Shown one piece after another: positions 43,201 to 49,576 of a DNA stretch of 64,000 bases. How positions within the stretch are numbered: the stretch's first letter is position 1; the number at the start of each line of letters is the position of its first letter. Below the pieces are notes generated by a model. The model saw only the letters and a list, made by a program, of their open reading frames with translations. It did no database searches and had not been told where the DNA came from. Made by a program: the position numbers and the translations under genes. The DNA comes from Dendrophyllia cribrosa (Eukaryota > Cnidaria > Anthozoa > Scleractinia > Dendrophylliidae): NCBI GenBank assembly GCA_024195265.1, contig JAJLRJ010000004.1, positions 6,300,595 to 6,364,594 of the forward strand, given 5' to 3'.

Positions 43201-43765
43201 TGAAGGTGGCCCTAACATTTGGGGGTCTTTCTTCTGTTTACTGGAAAGAGTAGTATGAATGTTTTCATTCATTTTCCAAACTTTTCCAAAAATTTCTGAT
43301 GAAAATCTGAAGATACTAAGATTATAGACCAGCACCTTAAATAAGGGCATAAAGTGGTAACTAATCTGAAAATATTGACACCTTCACTCTTCACAGTTAA
43401 GGTAACATTGATATCTTCCCATGTGTCAAGATAAAAAAAAATTTCAGCAGGAGAAATCCTTGTATTTCTTTAAAGTTTATATTATAAAAGTATATTTATC
43501 ACTTTCACCGGCAGAAACAAACCTTCACATGGTTGCAATTTTGGATTCTATGGAAGAAATTTCAAAGTTTGCCCATTCAAAACATAATATTGTTGTCATT
43601 GGTTATAATAATAATTAGAATTCTTGGTAATAAAAGATGAATGGGAGAAATAACCAAAATGATGTTTTCTGTTAAATGTAATAAATAATAATTGTTTTTT
43701 GTTTTTGTTTTAGTCGTACCTGCCCAATATGTCGACATCCTCTGTACAGTCCACCCAGGGAGTAA
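28428..43765 (+). CDS. TPR-DED-CHY/CTCHY/RING-H2 protein (putative E3 ubiquitin ligase)
   Basis: Predicted joined exons: 28428-31286, 32891-33878, 34845-35105, 35561-37929, 39349-39476, 40794-40914, 42572-42654, 43714-43765; total 6861 nt, 2286 aa, with GT-AG at all seven introns and consistent phases. Domains: TPR array (about residues 130-560), coiled coil (about 1215-1277), death effector domain (1285-1360), Ser/Thr/Asn-rich linker, charged coiled coil (2033-2095), CHY finger (from C2106), CTCHY finger (about 2170-2230) and RING-H2 (2237-2276). The C-terminal third matches RCHY1/PIRH2 E3 ligases, which are normally only about 260 aa. The DED suggests recruitment to death-fold complexes. 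Function is inferred. The split could also hide two genes, but phase and zinc-domain continuity argue for one. The upstream start codon choice is ATG 28428; an earlier in-frame TTG is not a start. Confidence 0.82.
31287..32890 (+). other. Intron 1, with repeats
   Basis: GTAATT donor, TTAACAG acceptor. It contains AT-rich sequence with many ATATTTCG words on both sides of a four-copy minisatellite (31931-32325). Confidence 0.8.
31931..32325 (+). repeat. Four-copy ~110-bp intronic minisatellite
   Basis: Copies begin AAATGGCTCTAAAATG at 31931, 32041, 32152 and 32257 (the last AAATGGCTCTGAATG). All share GTGTGGAACTGTAGC, TTCTATTCAAAC and GTGATGTTTTTATT. It is moderately diverged and non-coding. 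Confidence 0.9.
32891..33878 (+). CDS. Coding exon 2: Ser-rich linker and coiled coil
   Basis: 988 nt, phase 0 in and phase 1 out (CCAG|GTAAGC). It encodes a Ser/Pro/Thr-rich low-complexity region with no fold recognised. A heptad coiled coil follows near its end (LQQQISQLEEQLRQSEEEK, then LQADLGKYLFLEEKEKRR), immediately before the death effector domain. The coiled coil probably mediates self-association. Confidence 0.88.
34247..34494. mobile_element. Foldback MITE in intron 2
   Basis: CCATAAGTGGGTTGAAACGTG on the left pairs with CACGTTTCAACCCACGTATGG on the right. Inner complementarity includes ACCATATTTG/CAAATATGG. A TTGAAATTGAAGTTGAAGTT tail follows at about 34585-34605, like the end of an adjacent retroposon. 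Confidence 0.6.
34845..35105 (+). CDS. Coding exon 3: death effector domain
   Basis: 261 nt, phase 1 at both ends, so the exon is a symmetric module. It reads a six-helix death-fold sequence: LHERLLEISNSLSAEEVKR, IKFLAKTKVDCFRLARFTE, AFELFEELELSGEF, YIGKLLAGIQRYDLVDKLGI. The QRYDLVDKL end fits the conserved RxDL charge motif of DEDs (FADD, caspase-8, PEA15 class). DEDs form homotypic complexes in apoptosis and NF-kB signalling. A stronger-looking donor (AAAAGTAAGA at 35189) would put the next exon out of frame, so GAG|GTTTGT is used here. Confidence 0.85.
35106..35560 (+). other. Intron 3, with a MITE-derived stretch
   Basis: GTTTGT donor, TCTCTTTAAG acceptor. Bases about 35106-35245 share CATAGGATTTCATC and GTGAAAGGGTTAAA with the element at 38980-39211, so this is part of a related repeat copy and not exon. 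Confidence 0.7.
35561..37929 (+). CDS. Coding exon 4: Ser/Thr/Asn-rich linker, coiled coil, start of CHY finger
   Basis: 2369 nt, phase 1 in and phase 0 out (GAG|GTAACT). About 660 residues of Ser, Thr, Asn and Gly-rich disordered sequence have no recognised domain. They are followed by a highly charged coiled coil (ALVERVLREREEREQFGRE, residues about 2033-2095). The CHY zinc finger then starts at CEHYQRHCRVQFPCCTQFYP (C2106) and continues CHRCHN...CHASHLKCSHCQ. The long linker separates the DED from the ligase module. Confidence 0.9.
38096..38242. mobile_element. Foldback MITE in intron 4
   Basis: ATATATCAAACACTAGGAAG, TTTTATCAGG and CCAAACACC on the left pair with GGTGTTTG, CCTGATAAAA and GGGTGTTTGATATAG on the right. 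Confidence 0.75.
38980..39211. mobile_element. TIR element, TTAACCC family
   Basis: The ends TTAACCCTTAACTCCTAAG and (inverted) TTTACCCTTTCACTCCCAG match. The middle contains CATAGGATTTCATC, as in intron 3 and in the macrosatellite element. Non-coding. Confidence 0.7.
39349..39476 (+). CDS. Coding exon 5: end of CHY finger, start of CTCHY finger
   Basis: 128 nt (TTACAG acceptor, CCG|GTGAGT donor, phase 0 in and 2 out). It encodes CRKCGGKMSAYFCSICKHF and YHCEKCGICR. The paired CxxC motifs continue the RCHY1-type zinc array without a gap from exon 4. Confidence 0.92.
39860..40030. mobile_element. TACAGTC-family MITE in intron 5
   Basis: The ends TACAGTCAACTCTTTCTTAA and (inverted) TACAGAAAACTCTCTCTTAA pair. 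The interior has GTGGTCGCTTAAGGGAGG words in both orientations. It belongs to the same family as 24126-24317. Confidence 0.75.
40215..40450. mobile_element. TIR MITE, GAGCGGTTTTCAATTGAG family
   Basis: The left end GAGCGGTTTTCAATTGAGTG and the right end CTCAATTGAAAATTGCTC are inverted. AACCAAAACCAAAG/TTGGTTTTGG and ACCAAAGCAATTGC motifs lie inside. Non-coding. Confidence 0.75.
40794..40914 (+). CDS. Coding exon 6: CTCHY finger and first RING pair
   Basis: 121 nt (CTCAG acceptor, GAG|GTAAGT donor, phase 2 in and 0 out). It encodes IHKDKSFHCEVCNVCLDKR and LQGNHKC, then HDECCICLE, where C2237 and C2240 are the first zinc ligands of the RING. Confidence 0.92.
41160..41350. repeat. Inverted and direct TTGTATCGGCCTAT repeats in intron 6
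   Basis: GTTGTATCGGCCTATACAA at about 41168 faces TATAGTGCCGATACAAC at about 41212-41228. TTGTATCGGCCTATGCAG recurs at 41332. A GTGAGTTGTA unit is repeated in between. Probably a decayed MITE. Confidence 0.5.
41519..42072. mobile_element. TIR element in intron 6, about 120-bp inverted ends
   Basis: TTACTGTGCGAATCCAAAAA at 41519 and its inverse ending at 42072 match closely over about 120 bp. The match includes GTGTTCACGG, ATGGGAAATGTC, TCTGATTGGTTGC and CCCAAACAAACGG. There is no transposase, and no clear target duplication was seen. Confidence 0.85.
42572..42654 (+). CDS. Coding exon 7: RING-H2 centre
   Basis: 83 nt (TTTGCAG acceptor, CAT|GTAAGT donor, phase 0 in and 2 out). It encodes DAFSGCQILPCSHKVHRECA. 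C2253, H2255, H2258 and C2261 are the middle zinc ligands of the C3H2C3 RING. Confidence 0.92.
43714..43765 (+). CDS. Coding exon 8: RING end and stop
   Basis: 52 nt (TTTTAG acceptor, phase 2). It encodes RTCPICRHPLYSPPRE and TAA. C2273 and C2276 complete the RING. No AATAAA signal lies between the stop and the transposon TIR; the first such hexamer is inside the TIR near 44165-44175. Confidence 0.92.
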
Positions 43766-44047
43766 ACATTAATTCTCTTGATTGATTAGGGATGGACCAT
43801 TATTTTTTTTGACGGGAGGGGGAGGGGGGGGGGGGGTAAAATTTTCAGATGCAAACATTTTTTTATATGCGGCACCTGCTGCAAACAATTTATTTTGTGT
43901 CTCCGTCCAACTGCCGTACTTTCAGCAAACAATTTTTTTCTTCGTTGTTTGATTGCATGCAATTAATTTTAGTGTTTATAGCCTCTGCAAACAATTTATT
44001 TCAAAACTTTCCAAACCCCCCCCCCCCCCCCCCATCAAACAAATTAA

Positions 44048-44425
44048 GTGTCATTGTCAGTAAGGACCGGGCAAGGTCCACGGATCGAGGTTGGCGGATT
44101 CCCTCCAAATTTTCAGCATTTTTTCTCTATCAGATAAGATTACAATCGGTGGTAATCTTAGTAAAATAAAATAAATTTCTTCGAATTTTGACCACCCCCC
44201 TAGTTTTTGGTGCTTTTTCGGCAAGGTGAGACGGAAAATTTTGGTCGATTTCCACGGCTAATTGTATACACTTCGCGTCGGCCTAATTCATTTGTACGAA
44301 CAGTACATAATGTTCGGCATCCAAACAGCATATGTCTGCAATATAAACGATTTTGGATAAAAAGCTTTACTTTGGAGCTGTTCCAAATATTACCACTTCA
44401 CGGCTATCGGACTGTATGAATAATT
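44048..44425 (+). repeat. Left terminal inverted repeat of the TTAA transposon
   Basis: 378 bp. A 70-codon open stretch occurs in it and, inverted, in the right TIR; it starts at TTG and is not supported as a gene. Confidence 0.92.
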
Positions 44426-46814
44426 GACCAATAATTGGCGTATTGACCAAGCCCGCCAGCATGCAACAGAAGCCGGGAAAGGTCAGCCACTCCCTGAAAT
44501 TCCTAGTTTTCGTGCAAAAATTGACCGCGAAATAGTGGATCATTTCATTGAATATATTTCCAGACCTGAATTTGTCCAGGATGTGGCGTTTGGAACAAAA
44601 ACTCTCAAACTTGACTCGGGAGAGAAGATCATCATACCAGCGGTCATTAGGACCGTTATCCCTTCACGCATCATCAGACAATATTTAGACTACTGTAAAG
44701 AACAAGACTTCGAGCCGGCGAGCGAGCGTTCTCTCTACCGGATGATTGAAGTTTGTTCAGCCTCCATGCAGAGATCCCTTCGGGGACTTGACAACACCAC
44801 TGCGGAGGGCGCTGAGGGGTTTGATCAAGCCCTTTCTATGTTGGAGGGCTTAGCAGATCAGGTTATCAACGTAACTGCCACTCAGAAGGTACTAAAGGAT
44901 GGAAAAAGATACTTGAAGAATGATTTCAAGACACACGTCGGACGAGGTGAACAGTGCAGTGATCACTGCACAGTCCACGCTCTAAGTGACGATAATGCTA
45001 GGGAGTTCAGTGGGGAATGTGATCACCAACACACCTACGAATGTGAGCGCTGCGAAAGCCTGGAGGGAGTACTGGGAGAGGTGGCAGAGATGCTAGATAA
45101 AGTGGACATGACCGAAGAGGAGAGGAGTAGGCTGAGGTTTGAGTACACTGAGAGTGTGCGTAACATTAAGGCTTGGAAAGCCCACTTGTTACGGTCAAGT
45201 AACCAGGACGAAGCCAAGCAACATGCCCTCCAGAAGCTAGACGAGAGCTCGTGTTTGGTTATAATGGACTGGGCAATGAAATTTCTGCCTGTGCAATACA
45301 GAGAACAGATGAGTGACTTTTTTGGGAAGAGGGGCAGGAGCTGGCACATCAGCGCTGTAATCACAAGAGCAACTGTGGAGAGCAAGCATGAACTGGAGTG
45401 CTTTGTACACATTTTCAACAACTGCACTCAAAATAGCTTTACAGTTCTGTCAATTATAGAGGACTTGCTACACAAAGTCAAACAAGAGTATCCATTTGTG
45501 ACAACAGCCTATCTCCGATCAGATAATGTTGGGTGCTACCACAATGGGCCTTTGTTACTAAGTCTTAGAGATGTGGGGGAGAGAACCGGTGTCAGGCCAG
45601 TGCGATATGATTTCTCAGAACCACAGGCTGGTAAGGATGTCTGCGATCGAAAGACTGCTGCGATGAAGGCGCACATTAAGCGCTGGGTCAACGAGAGGCA
45701 CGACGTCGTCACAGCTGAGGATATGAAGGCAGCACTAGAATCGCATGGTGGTATCAAAGGATGCAGGGCTGCGGTCGTTGAGGTGGACACGACGAGGGAG
45801 AGAAACAAAGATAACAAGATACCAGGCATTAGTGTGTTGAACAATTTTCAGTACGAGGAGTGTGGCATCCGAGTATGGAAAGCGTACAACGTCGGCCTTG
45901 GGCGTCTCATCACCTACAGCGATCTTGGAGTTGCATCGCAAGGGGATACTGGGCTAAGGGTGATCCAGCCTTTTGGTCAAGCTACACAGAGGGGAAGCGT
46001 GGGTGAGAGCGTCAGGCACAAGTTCGAGATCTACTCTTGTCAAGAGACTGGATGCGTCCTGACGTTCAAGACCCAGACAGAGGCAGACAACCATATGGAC
46101 ACGGGCAAGCACTGTCTTGAGGTGGACTGTGAGTCTATGTATGACCGCATTAGAAGGAAGTGGGCGGGTATGGTGACAGGAGTGACGTTCGCTCCGGATG
46201 TGCCATCAACCTCGTTACAAGGTGAGGGAAGTAGCAGCGCTGCCAGTGCATCTGCTCCAAGACCATTGGGATGGGCTCTGAAGGTAACAAAACGACCTAC
46301 TAGGATGACTGATAACGTCAAGACCTTCTTGATAAAGAAATTTGAAGAAGGTGTAACAACTGGAAAGAAGGCCGATCCTGTGCAGGTAGCGAGGGAGATG
46401 AAGACTCTCAGAAATGAGAACGGACAGCCAACCTTTAATCCTGAAGAGTGGAGGACTGCGCAGCAGATCAGCAGCCTGTTCTCACGTCAGACAGCGGTGC
46501 ACCGTCATGGGAGAATTCATGCCGAGGAAATCCCCGAGGAAGACATCGAGGCAGCAGAGTCGGAAATGGCCTTGGACACCCTTAGACGTTTGGTAATGGA
46601 TGACATGGGCAAACCAAGCCATCCAATCATCGTGGGCGCCAGCAATATCTGCGAACTTGTAAAAACCAACAAGCTTGGCTCACTCAAACTAGCAGTTCTG
46701 AAAGAAATCTGCGAGCAGCTACACCTGACGACAAGTGGACCGCTGTCAAGGAAAAAGACTTTCTTTGAGGCTATTGAAACATTTTCTGAGAGTTGTACAT
46801 GCTTTCAAGAGTAA
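44424..46814 (+). CDS. Transposase-like protein of the TTAA element
   Basis: 796 open codons. The counted first codon is TTG (44424) with a TAA just before it, and the first in-frame ATG is codon 107 (44742). The N-terminus may therefore use a non-AUG start or a spliced leader, or the copy is 5'-defective. A Cys/His cluster spans C178-C210 (CSDHC, CDHQH, CERC). Candidate RNase-H-fold acids are D282 (VIMDWAMKF), D367 (LRSDNVGCYHN) and the DFSEPQAGKDVCDR block (396-408). A C2H2 finger follows (C539, C544, H557, H563), then a SAP-like helix pair near the C-terminus (LAVLKEICEQLHLTTSG). The role is inferred as a DDE/D transposase; the family was not recognised. Confidence 0.75.
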   Translation: MTNNWRIDQARQHATEAGKGQPLPEIPSFRAKIDREIVDHFIEYISRPEFVQDVAFGTKTLKLDSGEKIIIPAVIRTVIPSRIIRQYLDYCKEQDFEPASERSLYRMIEVCSASMQRSLRGLDNTTAEGAEGFDQALSMLEGLADQVINVTATQKVLKDGKRYLKNDFKTHVGRGEQCSDHCTVHALSDDNAREFSGECDHQHTYECERCESLEGVLGEVAEMLDKVDMTEEERSRLRFEYTESVRNIKAWKAHLLRSSNQDEAKQHALQKLDESSCLVIMDWAMKFLPVQYREQMSDFFGKRGRSWHISAVITRATVESKHELECFVHIFNNCTQNSFTVLSIIEDLLHKVKQEYPFVTTAYLRSDNVGCYHNGPLLLSLRDVGERTGVRPVRYDFSEPQAGKDVCDRKTAAMKAHIKRWVNERHDVVTAEDMKAALESHGGIKGCRAAVVEVDTTRERNKDNKIPGISVLNNFQYEECGIRVWKAYNVGLGRLITYSDLGVASQGDTGLRVIQPFGQATQRGSVGESVRHKFEIYSCQETGCVLTFKTQTEADNHMDTGKHCLEVDCESMYDRIRRKWAGMVTGVTFAPDVPSTSLQGEGSSSAASASAPRPLGWALKVTKRPTRMTDNVKTFLIKKFEEGVTTGKKADPVQVAREMKTLRNENGQPTFNPEEWRTAQQISSLFSRQTAVHRHGRIHAEEIPEEDIEAAESEMALDTLRRLVMDDMGKPSHPIIVGASNICELVKTNKLGSLKLAVLKEICEQLHLTTSGPLSRKKTFFEAIETFSESCTCFQE

Positions 46815-47782
46815 CATTATATAGTTTTGGTAAGAAGAATATTGGAGGGCGGGGGGATGGAGGCAAGGAGGCACTCCAGCGCAAGAAATGTCCGACTTCA
46901 CTACCCTATCTTCTCCATCGGGGACTTTAAAATAGGTACAGGGAGACTCTGAGATGACAGGCTTTGTAAATACATGTGAGGATACCCATTGGCCAGTGTT
47001 GTGCCTGAGTAGCTCTTTTTTGGCGTGCGAATTCGGCCGCGTTATCAAAACCTCCATCTACGCAGGCTAGCCAGTGTTTTGTTTTGTTATTTTAGGTATC
47101 GAGTTTCATTTTTCCCACCAATTGTGTAGCTGTGGTCACTGAAAACATTAATGACCATCTACGGGAAAGCCTACATTAACGCTTTTCACGATAAACGGAT
47201 ATAAAAGCATTAGGCTCGGGGGTGAAGAGGAATAATTGAGAGTTCATTATTCCAACTCTTAAATTTTTTATTATTCCAGTTCTTAAAATACAAAATAACA
47301 TTATATTCCGTTATTCCTTACTGTCACTTTTTATACCAGGTAAAATGCCTTTATTCGGTTATTCCCGATACACCATTCATCGTTCCACTGAAAAAAAAAA
47401 AACATTATTACATTATTATTCCTCTTGAAGCTTCATGCACCAAATTGGGCATCGATGCTTAATGAAAACCGTTAACGGCGTTAATAAATCTGTAGGACTT
47501 AAGATGTTAATCGTTTGCCTGGCTAGTGTATTCATTAAGAGCATCTTGACATCCATTATAGCAAATTAATTTTGGGCTTCTTTTACTAGCTAGGTAAGAA
47601 CGTTAGTATTTAGAATCGTTTTGGATCTGTTCCCAACGCCCTATCTGTTCACAGTATCCAGTTAAACAACCAAACTCAAAGCAAAAAGACTGAAAACTAA
47701 GGGAATGCTTTGGAAAACAGAATGGAACAAAAACTGCAAGGATTTTTACATGGATTTTTACATCTCCCGTGCTTCACTCTAA
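46815..47782. other. Non-coding interior of the TTAA element
   Basis: AT-rich sequence following the transposase-like frame. Imperfect TTATTCC repeats lie at about 47230-47420. No gene seen. Confidence 0.5.
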
Positions 47783-48136
47783 GGGGCCGATTACATGGCG
47801 AATTTCAGCCCGGTCAACCGGGCTGAAATTTTGTTGTGATTACATGACAAATTTCAGCCCGGGCGCCAAGTTTGAAATTGCGCGGGAAGATTGATAGCGA
47901 GAACCAAAATGGCGTCACTGGGCATGCCGAAATTCACTTTTCAGCCCGGGCTGAAATTCTGATGCGATTACATGGCGAATTTCAGCCTGTTTGCCGGGCT
48001 GAAAATTCTAGCCCGGTTTCTGAAACCGGGCTGGAATTTTCCGCCCGGGCTGAAACTTTGTTTATGTAATCGCTAACTTCATTTTAAGAGGATTTATTTC
48101 GGAAGCCGGGCTGAAATTCACTTTGTAATCGGCCCC
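47783..48136. mobile_element. MITE nested in the TTAA element (TAA duplication)
   Basis: GGGGCCGATTACATGGCGAA and its inverse ending GTAATCGGCCCC form the ends. TAA lies at 47780-47782 and 48137-48139. The inside repeats the palindrome-forming word CCGGGCTGAAATT about eight times in both directions. The end sequence resembles the 5276-5910 family, and a Harbinger-like origin is inferred. Confidence 0.78.
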
Positions 48137-49181
48137 TAAATACGGGAGTCTTCGGCGTCGGAATGCGTTGATGTTATCGTAGATGAAACCGGTTTTCTTT
48201 TTGTTCCCCGACAAAATAGAAATTAAAGAAATAGCGGGCAGCAACAACGAACATAGATTAATCAGCTGTTGTACCATCATCGCTATGTTCTGTTACTCTG
48301 TCAGAAAAGAAACTATTTTATTATTGTGTTACAAATACCTTAAATGTGTATCAAGTTTCGATTTGCTAATTTGCATACTCGTGTTTACAGTACATGACAT
48401 CACATTTTCGAATTGCATTTTCTCTCGCGCCAAATTGTCTGTCATTTCGGCAACGTGTTTGCCTTCCAAATCCAATACATGTGAGGAAAATATTAGCTCT
48501 GTCAGTCTTAAAAAACTATTTACTACGTTGCAAAACACAGTCTTTTAAAATATGTATGAAATTTCAGTTCACTAAATTACATAGCTGTGTTTACTCAAAT
48601 GAAAGAATTCGATTCTCGAACTAATACGTTCGCCCCGAATTTGCGGACCTTAAACGTGTGAAAAAAAACAACAAAATAACTTAAGTTTCAAAGTCAAGAT
48701 CTCATACAAACTTTATTTGATGACTTGAAGGGTCATTATCGCTCAACAACACATGCGTGAAGTTTTCGCGAGAAAAATGGGCATCATGCAAATTCGGTCA
48801 AATTTTTTAGAAAAACCTTACGGGATTGGATTTTAACTTGCCAAATGAAAAAAATTTCAAGCGAAGTGTGCCCACTAATCTAAAAAAAAATATTCTCAGT
48901 CAACAAAAGAAGACAATAAGCATTTGCAATCTGTAACAGCTCAAGCGTGAAAAATTTCCGGGAAAAACAACAATCATGCATATTAGGTAACATTATGCAA
49001 ATTAGGTCAATAATTATGTACATTAGGTCAAAGTCGCGAGAAATCTCACGCGACGGGATTTTAACTTGCCAAATGAGAGTTTGCGAATTTGAAAAGACTT
49101 AAAGACAGACTAATAAAATATAAGTTTGGTTTGAAAGTAAACTGCCGCACTTTGGAGAAAATCAGCTTTGAAAATTGCCAA
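48137..49181. other. Non-coding interior of the TTAA element, right side
   Basis: AT-rich, with repeated TGCATATTAGGTCA-like words and GGGATTTTAACTTGCCAAATG twice (near 48833 and 49055). This indicates a diverged direct duplication of about 220 bp. No gene seen. Confidence 0.5.
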
Positions 49182-49559
49182 AATTATTCATACAGTCCGA
49201 TAGCCGTGAAGTGGTAATATTTGGAACAGCTCCAAAGTAAAGCTTTTTATCCAAAATCGTTTATATTGCAGACATATGCTGTTTGGATGCCGAACATTAT
49301 GTACTGTTCGTACAAATGAATTAGGCCGACGCGAAGTGTATACAATTAGCCGTGGAAATCGACCAAAATTTTCCGTCTCACCTTGCCGAAAAAGCACCAA
49401 AAACTAGGGGGGTGGTCAAAATTCGAAGAAATTTATTTTATTTTACTAAGATTACCACCGATTGTAATCTTATCTGATAGAGAAAAAATGCTGAAAATTT
49501 GGAGAGAATCCGCCAACCTCGATCCGTGGACCTTGCCCGGTCCTTACTGACAATGACAC
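49182..49559 (-). repeat. Right terminal inverted repeat of the TTAA transposon
   Basis: 378 bp inverse of 44048-44425. Confidence 0.92.
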
Positions 49560-49576
49560 TTAAGGTCCATCCCTTA

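Larger units (their letters stand above)
44048..49559 (+). mobile_element. TTAA-flanked DNA transposon, 5.5 kb, nearly intact
   Basis: The terminal inverted repeats GTGTCATTGTCAGTAAGGAC extend 378 bp (44048-44425 and 49182-49559) and differ at only about one site (near 44113). TTAA precedes (44044-44047) and follows (49560-49563), as in Kolobok- and piggyBac-type elements. Inside are a 796-codon frame, a nested MITE at 47783-48136, and about 2 kb of non-coding DNA. The near-identical TIRs imply recent movement. The transposase lacks THAP or piggyBac hallmarks, so the superfamily is left open. Confidence 0.9.
43789..49573. mobile_element. Harbinger-like MITE split by the TTAA transposon
   Basis: GGGATGGACC at 43789-43798 and its inverse GGTCCATCCC at 49564-49573 are flanked by TTA on both sides (43786-43788 and 49574-49576). 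This gives a MITE of about 270 bp into whose TTAA site the 5.5-kb element later inserted. Its left half includes long G and C runs (about 43815-43835 and 44015-44035) and several CAAACAATTTATTT motifs. Confidence 0.75.

Noticed and set aside
44207..44419. 70-codon frame repeated inverted at 49188-49400
   Set aside because: It is part of the terminal inverted repeat and starts at TTG; DNA-level conservation explains it.
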